Shown: positions 32,197 to 40,122 of the stretch, in pieces
How positions within the stretch are numbered: the stretch's first letter is position 1
How the letters are laid out: each line of letters opens with the position of its first letter
Source: CAZGRP01 sp964527995
GTDB lineage: Bacteria; Zhuqueibacterota; Zhuqueibacteria; Oceanimicrobiales; CAZGRP01
Assembly: GCA_964527995.1 (NCBI GenBank)
Contig: CAZGRP010000004.1
Coordinates: 82,957 to 146,956, forward strand
Direction of reading: 5' to 3'
DNA: 64,000 nt
Position numbers and translations under genes: made by a program
Notes under the pieces: generated by a model
Databases searched by the model: none
Seen by the model: the letters and a program-made list of their open reading frames with translations, nothing else
Told to the model about the DNA's origin: nothing

Positions 32197-33594
32197 TTGC
32201 CTTTTCAGTCAATCCCGCGCAACCGGGAATCTATAGCCTATTCATTTTTCTGGATTCCTGCTCCCCGCTTTCGCGAGAATGACCCACTACTGAATCCGTT
32301 TGTGAATCCGGCCAAGGGCGCCCGTGTCAGGGGATATCGCCTGTTTGGCTCACCGACCTTCTACAGCATCTCCGACAACAACGGGGCTGCTCGAACGCTC
32401 CCCTTGGGCGCGCTGATTGGCTCTGAAAAATGGTTCGGTGGCGTTTCGGTAGCGGTGCAGCAACTTGGAGCAGCAGAGCCTCCAGACTTCTTCGCTGTTC
32501 GACGCACCGTCGATTTTCTGCCCAGCAGAAACTTGTTGCTGAGTGAAAAGAACTCCAACAATCTGTACGTCTCCGGATTGCTCGGCACCATGCTCCCAGG
32601 TTCCGAGGTTTCGGTTGCCGCGGGCGTGTCCTGGTTCAGCTTGGAGGCTGTCGACGGTGTCGAGCTTCTCTATGCGCGCAGCCAGGGTGTCGAACAGTTC
32701 GGTCAGATGGTGGACTTTCGTATCGGGCTATTGGGGGAGTTGCAGGGCCAGCGGTCGTTCGAGGTGTTGCTGCTGCACAATCGATTGGACATGACGCACG
32801 ATGTCAGCTACCCCGTCTGGTTTGTTGACGAGGCTACCGGTCGGTCCTCGGTGGCCAGCAGGGTGGAAAGGAATCTCGACCGTACACGCACCTGGGGCCT
32901 GCATCTGGGATACGTCGGGCCGCTTTCTGGAGAGGACTGGCGAATCGGCGGCGTTCTCACGGTCAACCGAAAATCCCATCCCAAGATCCCCAACTACGAA
33001 CTGATGAACATTCCGCGCGATCCGGGGAACTCGTGGGCCTTCAACATCGGTACGGGCGTATCGAGAACAAACGGTCCTGCCACTTTTGGTCTGGACCTCA
33101 TCCTCGAGCCGATATGGAGCAACACCTGGGCCGAGGCTGCTGAACCGGTACGAACCCGAAGCGGCCGGATCATTCCGGTGGGGCAGACAACGGTGGACAA
33201 TGATTTTCGATTCACCAACTGGCTGTTGCGTGTCGGAATCGGCCGGCAGAAAGAAGTGTTCGGATTTCAATTAGGGTTACAGGTTCACTGGATCCGGTAT
33301 CAGCTCGACCAACACAACAAGGTCGAGGAGTTCCAGCGACTACAGAAGGAGAGCTGGGCGGAATGGACACCGAGTGTCAGTCTGAGCTGGACTTTCCCCG
33401 AGTTTCAGATCCGCTACACGGGTCGCCTGACTACCGGCACGGGGCGGCCGGGGGTAGCCCGGAGGAATTGGGCACGTGCAGAAGCCGCATTGGATAGCGG
33501 TGATTTTATTGTCGCCCCCAGCGCTCCTTTAACCTTGCGAGAAGCTCTGGTGCTGACGCACCAGATTTCCATTTCGATTCCGATTCGTAATTGA
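32197..33594 (+). pseudogene. 5'-truncated outer-membrane barrel protein gene
   Basis: The frame is open for 465 codons, but the first 28 ('MPFQSIPRNRESIAYSFFWI'...) come from repeat-like intergenic DNA around 32206-32284, including a '(GGATTC...CCCGCTTTCGCGAGAAT)' type element. Authentic-looking protein starts only at about 32287 ('NPFVNPAKGARVRGYRLFGS'), the 'NP-N-P-A-K' opening seen just after the signal peptide in FCB outer-membrane proteins. There is no signal peptide, promoter or ribosome-binding site. The rest looks like an intact barrel ('GEDWRIGGVLTVNRKSHPKI', 'FRFTNWLLRVGIGRQKEVFG') and no internal frame is broken, so the truncation may be recent. Confidence 0.65.
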
Positions 33595-33601
33595 AGAGAC
33601 A

Positions 33602-33634
33602 AGAAGCCAACCTTCTCCGAGAAGATTGGCTTCT
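33602..33634. repeat. 33-bp hairpin repeat, copy 2
   Basis: AGAAGCCAA (33602-33610), one unpaired C, CTTCT-CCG-AGAAG (33612-33624), one unpaired A, TTGGCTTCT (33626-33634). It starts 8 bp after the stop of the truncated barrel gene. It shares its design with copy 1 at 32094-32129. Confidence 0.8.
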
Positions 33635-33645
33635 CACCCGGGATT

Positions 33646-33704
33646 CTTGGAGTGATGGAGTGGTCAAAGCACGCCGCTCCGCCACTCCAGTTCTCCAATA
33701 CTCC
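33646..33704. repeat. Imperfect GGAGT/ACTCC-rich repeat
   Basis: Repeated TTGGAGTGATGGAGTGG units followed by their approximate complement (CCACTCC, TTCTCCAATACTCC). It resembles a low-complexity dispersed repeat rather than a gene. It lies between the truncated barrel gene and the DsbD-alpha gene. Confidence 0.5.
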
Positions 33705-33738
33705 GATAGCGTAACATCAGAAACAACAGCTCATTTCC

Positions 33739-34212
33739 TCACTTCCTGCGGACCACGAACCTCAGAGGTATCTCCACGGTCTTGAAGCTGCACCACCCCT
33801 CCTTGTCAGAACAGAAGTAGTAGGTGACCTGGACAGCCGATTTGTGGACTCCGGTCGCGGCTCTTTCCGGCACGACCGCCGGGAAGACCAGCGGCCTGGT
33901 GACGTCGAGGACGCGGTAGCCGGCGCGGCTGACGGCGCCCATTCGCGTCGAATCGGGTTCAAACCTGTCTTTGAGTAGATGGAGTGGTGTTTTCTGTGGC
34001 ATTTGCAGAGTCAGCGGCGGGATGGCGTTCACATGATAGCCGGCGTCCACTTTGAACGACAGGTTGAGGCGAGCAGTATCGCCGGCTGCAACCGTGTCGG
34101 GCTGGAGCCACCCTCGCACCTGCACGGCGTCGCGCACGGGCTGCGCCCAGGCGCTGGCCGCCGACCACAGGCCAAGCAGCAAGACGCACAGTCGGGCATG
34201 AAACGGTTTCAT
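33739..34212 (-). CDS. Periplasmic DsbD-alpha-like (disulfide bond corrector) domain protein
   Basis: 157 residues, signal peptide about 1-23. The mature part has the immunoglobulin-like fold of the DsbD N-terminal domain: 'DTVAAGDTARLNLSFKVDAG', 'YHVNAIPPLTLQMP' and 'VTYYFCSDKEGWCSFKTVEI', where C134 and C141 are the usual redox pair near the end. Such stand-alone domains shuttle electrons to periplasmic partners. Its start overlaps the mogA stop by 4 bp (ATGA), so it is the last gene of a three-gene minus-strand operon whose members have no obvious shared pathway. Confidence 0.82.
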   Translation of the reverse strand: MKPFHARLCVLLLGLWSAASAWAQPVRDAVQVRGWLQPDTVAAGDTARLNLSFKVDAGYHVNAIPPLTLQMPQKTPLHLLKDRFEPDSTRMGAVSRAGYRVLDVTRPLVFPAVVPERAATGVHKSAVQVTYYFCSDKEGWCSFKTVEIPLRFVVRRK

Positions 34213-34739
34213 TCTCTTCCTTCGCCTCGGCCCGCTGCCTCGTGCCGGTGTTCCTGTTCCGACCGCACCCGATTTTGCAGGATGGCGATGGCGTGGGGGA
34301 TCGCCGGTAGCACCGCTTCCAGGCTTTCGCGGGCCCCCTTCGGGCTTCCCGGCAAGTTCACGATCAGGCTCTCGCCGCGCACCCCCACCACGGCGCGCGA
34401 GAGCATGGCGTGCGGTGTGCTCTGCAGCCCGCGCAGCAGCATGGCGCCTTCCATGCCCGGCACCCGCCGGTCGATGACTTCGAGGGTGGCCTCGGGGGTG
34501 AAGTCGTACGGCGACAGCCCGGTTCCGCCGGTGGTGAGCACCAGGTCGGCGTGCAGATTGTCACAAAGTCGTTTCAGCTCCCAGGCGATCTGCTTGCGAT
34601 CGTCGGGGATGATCTTCGTTTCGATGATGTCGGCGTCAATCTGGGCTGCCATGTCGCGCACCAGGGCGCCGCTGGTATCTTCACGCTCGCCGCGGCTGCC
34701 GCGGGTCGAGATGGTCAGAATAGCGACTCGCAGCTGCAT
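34209..34739 (-). CDS. MogA/MoaB-family molybdenum cofactor biosynthesis protein
   Basis: 176 residues of the MoCF-biosynthesis (MogA/MoaB/CinA-N) fold. Seen: 'RVAILTISTRGSRGEREDTS', 'ADLVLTTGGTGLSPYDFTPE' (the substrate-binding GGTG-x-S motif with the catalytic Asp), 'VIDRRVPGMEGAMLLRG' and 'VNLPGSPKGARESLEAVLPA'. MogA adenylates molybdopterin before metal insertion. No other molybdenum cofactor genes are in the window. The C-terminal tail is charged (RSEQEHRHEAAGRGEG). It starts 1 nt before the EIIA-like stop and overlaps the DsbD-alpha start. Confidence 0.9.
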   Translation of the reverse strand: MQLRVAILTISTRGSRGEREDTSGALVRDMAAQIDADIIETKIIPDDRKQIAWELKRLCDNLHADLVLTTGGTGLSPYDFTPEATLEVIDRRVPGMEGAMLLRGLQSTPHAMLSRAVVGVRGESLIVNLPGSPKGARESLEAVLPAIPHAIAILQNRVRSEQEHRHEAAGRGEGRE

Positions 34740-35213
34740 TTACCGCTCCCGGTTGCCGGCCAGAAGGATCTGCTTGACTTCCGCCGGTGTTTCGGCCCTC
34801 AACAGGTCGCGACGGATCGATTCCCGGCGCAGCAGGGCGCAAAGTTGAGCCAGACATCGAAGATAGAGCTCTACCTGCTCCTCAGGCGTGCCGAACAGAA
34901 AGAGCAGACGCACGGGCTCGCTGTCAAGGGAAACGTAATCGACAGGACGAGCCAGGCGGCCGATCACGATCACCGGCTCTTTGAGGTAGCGAGTCCTGCC
35001 GTGCGGAAAGGCTACGCCGCGTCCCACGCCTGTCGACTGGTTGGTCTCGCGGGCCACTACCTCTCTGAAAAAAGCTTCCGGCTCGGTGAGCAATCCGCGC
35101 GCGACCAGGAGATCCACCATCTGTCGGAAAGCTTCGAATTTGTCCGTGGCGGAAATATCGAGGAGGATCAGATCCTCGCGGATCGTCTCCGCCAGCTCAG
35201 ATGTTTCGTCCAT
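34740..35213 (-). CDS. PTS EIIA (PtsN/fructose)-type protein
   Basis: 157 residues of the PTS_EIIA_2 fold. The phosphorylatable His is H71 in 'GVGRGVAFPHGRTRY', and 'ARETNQSTGVG' precedes it as in PtsN and fructose-type EIIA. No EIIB or EIIC gene is nearby, so this is probably a regulatory (PtsN-like) rather than a transport protein. First gene of the operon EIIA-mogA-DsbD-alpha, with a promoter at 35255-35283. Confidence 0.87.
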   Translation of the reverse strand: MDETSELAETIREDLILLDISATDKFEAFRQMVDLLVARGLLTEPEAFFREVVARETNQSTGVGRGVAFPHGRTRYLKEPVIVIGRLARPVDYVSLDSEPVRLLFLFGTPEEQVELYLRCLAQLCALLRRESIRRDLLRAETPAEVKQILLAGNRER

Positions 35214-35254
35214 GCTTCCCGGCCTGAGACGACAGCACTCTTCGATCCTACACG

Positions 35255-35283
35255 AATATAGCCTCTTGCCGTCACAAAATCAA
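35255..35283 (-). promoter_or_regulatory. Sigma-70 promoter of the EIIA-mogA-DsbD-alpha operon
   Basis: Minus strand: TTGATT (35278-35283), 17-bp spacer, TATATT (35255-35260), 42 bp upstream of the EIIA-like start. Confidence 0.75.
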
Positions 35284-35322
35284 TCACTCGATGAACCGAT
35301 CATCCAGCGGCATGATCCACAC

Positions 35323-35351
35323 TTGACAATCTCTCGAACGCTGGTTACCTT
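35323..35351 (+). promoter_or_regulatory. Possible promoter of the six-hairpin glycosidase gene
   Basis: TTGACA (35323-35328), 17-bp spacer, TACCTT (35346-35351). The -35 is perfect, the -10 moderate. It is divergent from the promoter at 35255. Confidence 0.55.
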
Positions 35352-35400
35352 GACGCACGACGTGCGGTCGGCGAGGGAATATGCAGAAACAGGTGGGAAG

Positions 35401-38097
35401 ATGCAAGCTCTTTGTGGTTTCGTGGACCACGGCCGGCAGTGCTGTCACCGGCATGCCGGCTCGCTTGGCGGGGAATCGGAGAGGCGTGCCTGTCGGTGGC
35501 GATTTCTGGCAGCGTTGATGGCTGCCGTGGTCGTGTGGACGGCGATCCCGTCCCTGGCTGGCGACACCACAGCGACGTGGGTGCGACGCTTCGAGATCAC
35601 CGACGGCCCTCTTGCCCTGCGCAGTCCGGCTCGACCGGGAAGGTACTTCGACGCCCTGGGTCGGCATGCAGGTGTGCTGGGGTTCCAGGAGGGGGTGGTC
35701 GAATCCTGGGTCTACCCCTTGCTGGTCGCGCATGGTTTGCGTCTTGCCTTTCAGCCGCAGGGCTCTACCGAGGCGCTGGAAGCATCGCGCTATGCCGCTG
35801 AGGTGACGGTGCGACCTGCGGCCGTAACCGTCACGTACTCCCATCCGTTGTTCACGGTCCGGCAACATTTCTTTACGACTCTCGAGGAGGACGGGTCGCT
35901 GATCCTGCTCGAAATCGACACCTCCCGGCCGCTGCGCCTCATCGTCAGCTTTTTCCCTGACCTGAAGCCGATGTGGCCTGCCGGGCTCGGTGGCCAGTAC
36001 GCTTTCTGGGATGGCGACGAACAGGCCTACGTCCTTTCCGAGAGTCGTAGGAGGTTCAACGCTCTGATCGGGACGCCTGGAGCGGTAGCGCTGTCATCGC
36101 CACCGGCGCACGAGCTGGCGACCACTCCCAGTCGCTACGCCGTGACGGTGACGCCGGATTCGGCCAGCCGCTATTTTGTGCCGATTGCGATCTCCGCCAG
36201 CGTGACCAGCCGTGACAGCGCCCGCGCCACCTACCGGCGGTTGCTGCACAAGGCCGCTGAGCTCTATCGGGCGGCCGTTGCCCATTATGACTCCGTCACG
36301 TATTCCTTCGCCCGCGTGGTGACCCCGGATCAGCGATTCAATCTTGCCTACGAATGGGCCAAACTCGCTCTCGACAAGGGGTTCGTCAGTAATCCGCATT
36401 TGGGCCGCGGCATGGTGGCAGGCTACGGCCCTTCGGGGGCGAGCCAACGACCCGGCTTCGCCTGGTTTTTTGGCGGCGATGCCTTCATCAACTCCCGTGC
36501 CATGATTGCCTACGGCGACTTCGCCACGGTGCGCCAGGCTTTTCTTTTCCTGCAACAGCGCCAGCGCGCCGATGGCAAGATGATGCATGAGCTGTCGCAG
36601 AGCGCCGGCCTCATCCGCTGGTTCGAAGATTACCCGTACGGCTATATCCATGGCGACACGACCCCTTACTACCTGGTGGCGACACATGACTACGTCCAGG
36701 CCTCGGGCGACACCAATTTCGTGCGCCGAAGCTGGGACTCGCTGCGCCGTGCCTACCTCTGGAGCCGGAGCACGGATAGCGACGGTGACGGCCTGATGGA
36801 GAACACCCTGGCTGGTCTGGGGGCGTCCGAACTCGGCAGCTTGCGTGAAGCCAGTGGCGTCGATATTTTTCTCGCCGGTGTCGGCGTGCAGGCGTGGCAC
36901 GCCTTTGCAGAACTGGCCCGTGGGATTGGCAAAGCTGACGTCGCCCGCCAAGCCGACCGTTGGTTCGACCGCGGCCGGAAGGCACTCGAAGAGAAGTTCT
37001 GGAATCCACAGACAGGGTGCTATAACTTCTCGATTACACGGAGCGGAAGGACCAACGACGAGATCACTGCCTGGGCTGCTTTCCCGGCGGTCTACAACCT
37101 GGTTCAGCGCGAGAGGGCCCGGCGGGCGCTCGCCCTTCTGGCGACAGAGGAGATCAGCACGGACTGGGGCGCGCGGATGCTCTCGAATCGGAGCAAGGCC
37201 TACGACCCCCTGGCTTACAACAACGGTGCCGTCTGGCCGTTTCTGACCGGCTATCTGATCCTCGCCAACTATGCCAATGACCGGCCCGAAAGCGGCTTCC
37301 ACAGCCTGCGGAGTCTGGTGCAATGGGCCTTTCACGACGCCCTCGGGTACGAACCCGAAGTGGTAAGCGGCGACTACTTCCGCGTCCTCGAAACCTCGGT
37401 GCCGCATCAGCTTTTCGGGTCGACGGCTGTAGCTGCCGGAATGCTGCACGGCCTGCTCGGCTGGCGCGCGGACGCGGTGCGCGGCGCGGCGGAGCTGGCG
37501 CCCTCTCTGCCTGCGGCGTGGGATTCGTTGATCGCCGGGCCCTTGTGGGTCGGGCGGCAAAGACTGGACGCCCGGCTCGACCGCACCGGCGATGGGCTGC
37601 GGCTGCAAGTCGATGTTCGCGGAGATCGGCCTCTGCTTCTTCGTTACCAGCCGACACTGGGATACGGCACGGAGATCGAAGAGGTCCGCGTCAACGGAAC
37701 GCCCGTTTCGGACTGGCAGAAAGCCACAACCGAGGGACTGGTGCGCTGTCGGATACCGATCCGGCTCAGTCCCGGCCACACCGAGGTGGAGATTGCTACA
37801 AGAGGCCGGGTGCTTGTCGTGTGGCCATGGCAGCCATTGCGGCCCGGGGACCGCAGCCGCAACCTGAAGCCCGTCGGCGTCCGCTTCGACAGCAACCGGC
37901 TGGTGCTCGAAATCGAGGGCCGCGGCGGACAGGACTACGAGATTGACTTGCGGACGCTGCGCCCGGTGGCAAAGGTGGAGGGTGCTGAATGGGACAGGCC
38001 TTCAAAAGACCGAGTCCGCCTTGCAGTCCTCTTTCCCAAGGGCGGATCTGGATTCCGCCGAGCCACGATCGTCGTTTATTTTGCCGAAGGGCGGTAA
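35401..38097 (+). CDS. Secreted six-hairpin (alpha/alpha-barrel) glycoside hydrolase-like protein
   Basis: 898 residues from the ATG at 35401 (GGTGGGAAG upstream); the open frame reaches further upstream, and the ATG at 35518 is an alternative. A long n-region precedes a hydrophobic export signal (about 35-53). The middle and C-terminal parts have the amylo-alpha-1,6-glucosidase/MGH1-like barrel pattern: 'FFGGDAFINSRAMIAYGDFA', 'DSDGDGLMENTLAGLGASEL', 'NDEITAWAAFPAVYNLVQRE', 'YNNGAVWPFLTGYLILANYA' and 'ETSVPHQLFGSTAVAAGMLH'. It probably cleaves an alpha-linked glycan outside the cytoplasm, but which one cannot be read from the sequence. A beta-sandwich tail follows (about 700-898). Confidence 0.8.
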   Translation: MQALCGFVDHGRQCCHRHAGSLGGESERRACRWRFLAALMAAVVVWTAIPSLAGDTTATWVRRFEITDGPLALRSPARPGRYFDALGRHAGVLGFQEGVVESWVYPLLVAHGLRLAFQPQGSTEALEASRYAAEVTVRPAAVTVTYSHPLFTVRQHFFTTLEEDGSLILLEIDTSRPLRLIVSFFPDLKPMWPAGLGGQYAFWDGDEQAYVLSESRRRFNALIGTPGAVALSSPPAHELATTPSRYAVTVTPDSASRYFVPIAISASVTSRDSARATYRRLLHKAAELYRAAVAHYDSVTYSFARVVTPDQRFNLAYEWAKLALDKGFVSNPHLGRGMVAGYGPSGASQRPGFAWFFGGDAFINSRAMIAYGDFATVRQAFLFLQQRQRADGKMMHELSQSAGLIRWFEDYPYGYIHGDTTPYYLVATHDYVQASGDTNFVRRSWDSLRRAYLWSRSTDSDGDGLMENTLAGLGASELGSLREASGVDIFLAGVGVQAWHAFAELARGIGKADVARQADRWFDRGRKALEEKFWNPQTGCYNFSITRSGRTNDEITAWAAFPAVYNLVQRERARRALALLATEEISTDWGARMLSNRSKAYDPLAYNNGAVWPFLTGYLILANYANDRPESGFHSLRSLVQWAFHDALGYEPEVVSGDYFRVLETSVPHQLFGSTAVAAGMLHGLLGWRADAVRGAAELAPSLPAAWDSLIAGPLWVGRQRLDARLDRTGDGLRLQVDVRGDRPLLLRYQPTLGYGTEIEEVRVNGTPVSDWQKATTEGLVRCRIPIRLSPGHTEVEIATRGRVLVVWPWQPLRPGDRSRNLKPVGVRFDSNRLVLEIEGRGGQDYEIDLRTLRPVAKVEGAEWDRPSKDRVRLAVLFPKGGSGFRRATIVVYFAEGR

Positions 38098-38156
38098 GGG
38101 CAGCCATTCCTCAGAGTGCAACGCACCAGTGTTCCTCTGCGACCGGGAATTTTCTC

Positions 38157-38185
38157 TTGACATTCCGCAGGGGAAGCTGTAGATT
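38157..38185 (+). promoter_or_regulatory. Sigma-70 promoter upstream of the leader ORF and M49-like gene
   Basis: TTGACA (38157-38162), 17-bp spacer, TAGATT (38180-38185). Transcription would begin near 38192, about 180 bp before the peptidase start codon. Confidence 0.78.
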
Positions 38186-38215
38186 TTTGCAGTTGGATCA
38201 AAGCAAACAGGTGCA

Positions 38216-38275
38216 ATGGCCTGGCGGAAAAAATTCAGGGATCATTTGAACCGAGAGATCGTGTCGGCCGACTGA
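38216..38275 (+). CDS. Possible 19-codon leader ORF
   Basis: Encodes MAWRKKFRDHLNREIVSAD and stops at TGA (38273-38275). It lies between the promoter at 38157 and the terminator at 38297. AGGTG precedes the ATG by only about 3 nt, so translation is uncertain. It contains three Arg, three Lys/His-adjacent basic residues and one Trp, with no long codon run of the classical attenuator kind. It could be a leader peptide or a chance ORF. Confidence 0.35.
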   Translation: MAWRKKFRDHLNREIVSAD

Positions 38276-38296
38276 GGGGGGAAGAAGGTTTCGGTG

Positions 38297-38332
38297 AGCC
38301 GCTAGCGCAGCGTTTAGCGGCTTTCTTTTTTC
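38297..38332 (+). terminator. Intrinsic terminator in the leader of the M49-like peptidase gene
   Basis: AGCCGCTA (38297-38304) pairs with TAGCGGCT (38315-38322), followed by TTCTTTTTT. It lies after the promoter at 38157 and about 40 bp before the next start codon, the position of a transcription attenuator. It is too far (200 bp) from the glycosidase stop to be that gene's ordinary terminator, although read-through termination is possible. Confidence 0.82.
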
Positions 38333-38370
38333 TGCAGACCACGTGTCGTGCGAAACGATGGGAGGATTCG

Positions 38371-40056
38371 ATGCGCTTCTGGTCTCCGCTGGCGATGCTG
38401 GCGGTTGTTGCCCTGGCCTGTGGCGGCGAAGCAGAGAACGCCTTGTTTGTGCGGCCGGATAACGCCGCTGCCATCCAGAAGAGGTTGCGGCGCTACGCGC
38501 GTGTCACGGTGCCGGATCCCAGGGCCTCTCTGACCGAGCGCCGGCGCCAGCTCATCGAGAAGCTGGTGGAAGCGGCAAGCTACATGGATGCCATTTTCTG
38601 GCGTCAGTCCGACCACCAGGCGTTGAGGATCCGCGACCGGCTGCTGAAGTCCACGCGTCCGCTGGATCGATCCTACCTTCGTTTCCTCGATATCAACTAC
38701 GGGCCGTTCGATCGCCAGGCCGGAAACGAGCCCTTCATCGGCACACGCTTGAAACCGCCGGGTGCCGGCTTCTACCCGGCGGACCTGACCCGGGAGGAAC
38801 TGGATGAGTACCTGGATACTCATCCGGACCAGCGCCAGGAGCTCCTCAGTCCGACTACGGTGGTGCGACGCGATGGTGATCGGCTGGTGGCCGTGCCCTA
38901 TTTCGACGAGCATCGGAAATTTCTCGAACCCGCAGCTCGGGCTCTGCGCCAGGCCGCCCAATTTGCCGATCACCCCGGTTTCCGGCGCTATTTGCAACTG
39001 CGCGCCGAGGCGCTTCTGAACGACGATTTTTATCAAAGCGATGTCGCCTGGGTCGGCCTGAGGGACCAGCCGGTGGACCTCATCATCGGTCCCATCGAAT
39101 CGTACGAAGATCAGCTTATGGGCATCAAGACTGCCTACGAAGGGGTGGTGCTGCTGCGCGACAGCGTTGAGACCCGGAGGCTGGCCATCTATTCACAGCA
39201 TCTCGACGAGCTTGAGAAGCAGCTGCCGGTGCCAGCGGCTTACAAGAAGAAGAGCGCCCGTATGGAGGCGGTGCTGGGCGTCTTCACCGCAATCTATCGC
39301 AGCGGAGATGCCAACGCCGGCATCAAGACGATGGCCATCACCTTGCCCAACGATGAACGGGTACGGCAGCGCTACGGCGCTCGGCGTTTGCAGCTCAAAG
39401 GCTCGATCCTGGCCAAGTACGAGAAAATCTTGAAGCCGATCGCTGCCAGGCTTCTGGTGCCGGAGCAGGCCGCTCTTGTCGGCGGGGAGGCCTTCTTCAC
39501 CAACGTTCTCTTCCACGAAATCGCCCACCCTCTGGGACCGGACTTTGTGCGCTCGAATCCGGAGCAGACTCCGCGCGACGCCCTGCGAGAGAACTATTCG
39601 CCGATCGAAGAAGCCAAGGCGGACATCGTTGGGCTCACCTGTGTTGACTACTTCCTGAAAAAGGGCATCATTTCGCCCGCGAAGCGGCCGGCCCACTATG
39701 CCACTTTCGTAGCATCTGTCATTCGTTCGCTGCGCTTCGGCGTCGGCAGCGCGCACGGCAAGGCCAACATGATCGAGTGGAACACGCTGGTGCAGGAGGG
39801 GGCTATTGAAGCCACCGCCGCGGGCTACCGCGTCCGGTTCGAACGGTTCCCGGCAGCGGTGCGCAAACTGGCTCGGCAGCTCCTCATGCTCGAGGGCAAC
39901 GGCGACTACGAAGGTGCCCGAGCCTTGGTCGCCGCCAAAGCGGCAGTCCCCTCGGACCTGCAGCGCGCCCTGAAAGAGCTGGGAGACATTCCGGTGGACC
40001 TCGAGTTCCGCTATGAAGTCGCGGCACCCTGGAGCGCGGTGCCAACCGCCGATTGA
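38371..40056 (+). CDS. M49-like (dipeptidyl-peptidase III-type) zinc peptidase lipoprotein
   Basis: 561 residues. Lipobox ALAC (Cys17) predicts an envelope-anchored protein. The zinc site is HEIAH (H382, E383, H386) with the helper motif EEAKAD (E413, E414, D418), the spacing and composition of the DPP III family; the classical human/yeast form is HEXXGH, one residue longer, so this belongs to the bacterial HEXXH subgroup. It should release dipeptides from oligopeptides. GGGAGG lies before the ATG. fbp follows after 66 bp. The promoter/terminator leader upstream suggests conditional expression. Confidence 0.85.
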   Translation: MRFWSPLAMLAVVALACGGEAENALFVRPDNAAAIQKRLRRYARVTVPDPRASLTERRRQLIEKLVEAASYMDAIFWRQSDHQALRIRDRLLKSTRPLDRSYLRFLDINYGPFDRQAGNEPFIGTRLKPPGAGFYPADLTREELDEYLDTHPDQRQELLSPTTVVRRDGDRLVAVPYFDEHRKFLEPAARALRQAAQFADHPGFRRYLQLRAEALLNDDFYQSDVAWVGLRDQPVDLIIGPIESYEDQLMGIKTAYEGVVLLRDSVETRRLAIYSQHLDELEKQLPVPAAYKKKSARMEAVLGVFTAIYRSGDANAGIKTMAITLPNDERVRQRYGARRLQLKGSILAKYEKILKPIAARLLVPEQAALVGGEAFFTNVLFHEIAHPLGPDFVRSNPEQTPRDALRENYSPIEEAKADIVGLTCVDYFLKKGIISPAKRPAHYATFVASVIRSLRFGVGSAHGKANMIEWNTLVQEGAIEATAAGYRVRFERFPAAVRKLARQLLMLEGNGDYEGARALVAAKAAVPSDLQRALKELGDIPVDLEFRYEVAAPWSAVPTAD

Positions 40057-40122
40057 CCGGCGGTGGTTGCATCGCTCTGCCCCATCTCTTCGGGGAAGCA
40101 TTCAAACCAAGGAGGATGTGCC

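Noticed and set aside
30852..32282. 476-codon plus-strand open frame opposite the DUF5117-type peptidase
   Set aside because: The minus-strand frame has HEVGHTLGFAH and a matching ribosome-binding site. The plus frame has no start signal or domain.
36094..37779. 561-codon minus-strand open frame opposite the glycosidase
   Set aside because: It is a shadow of the plus-strand barrel with no recognisable domain.
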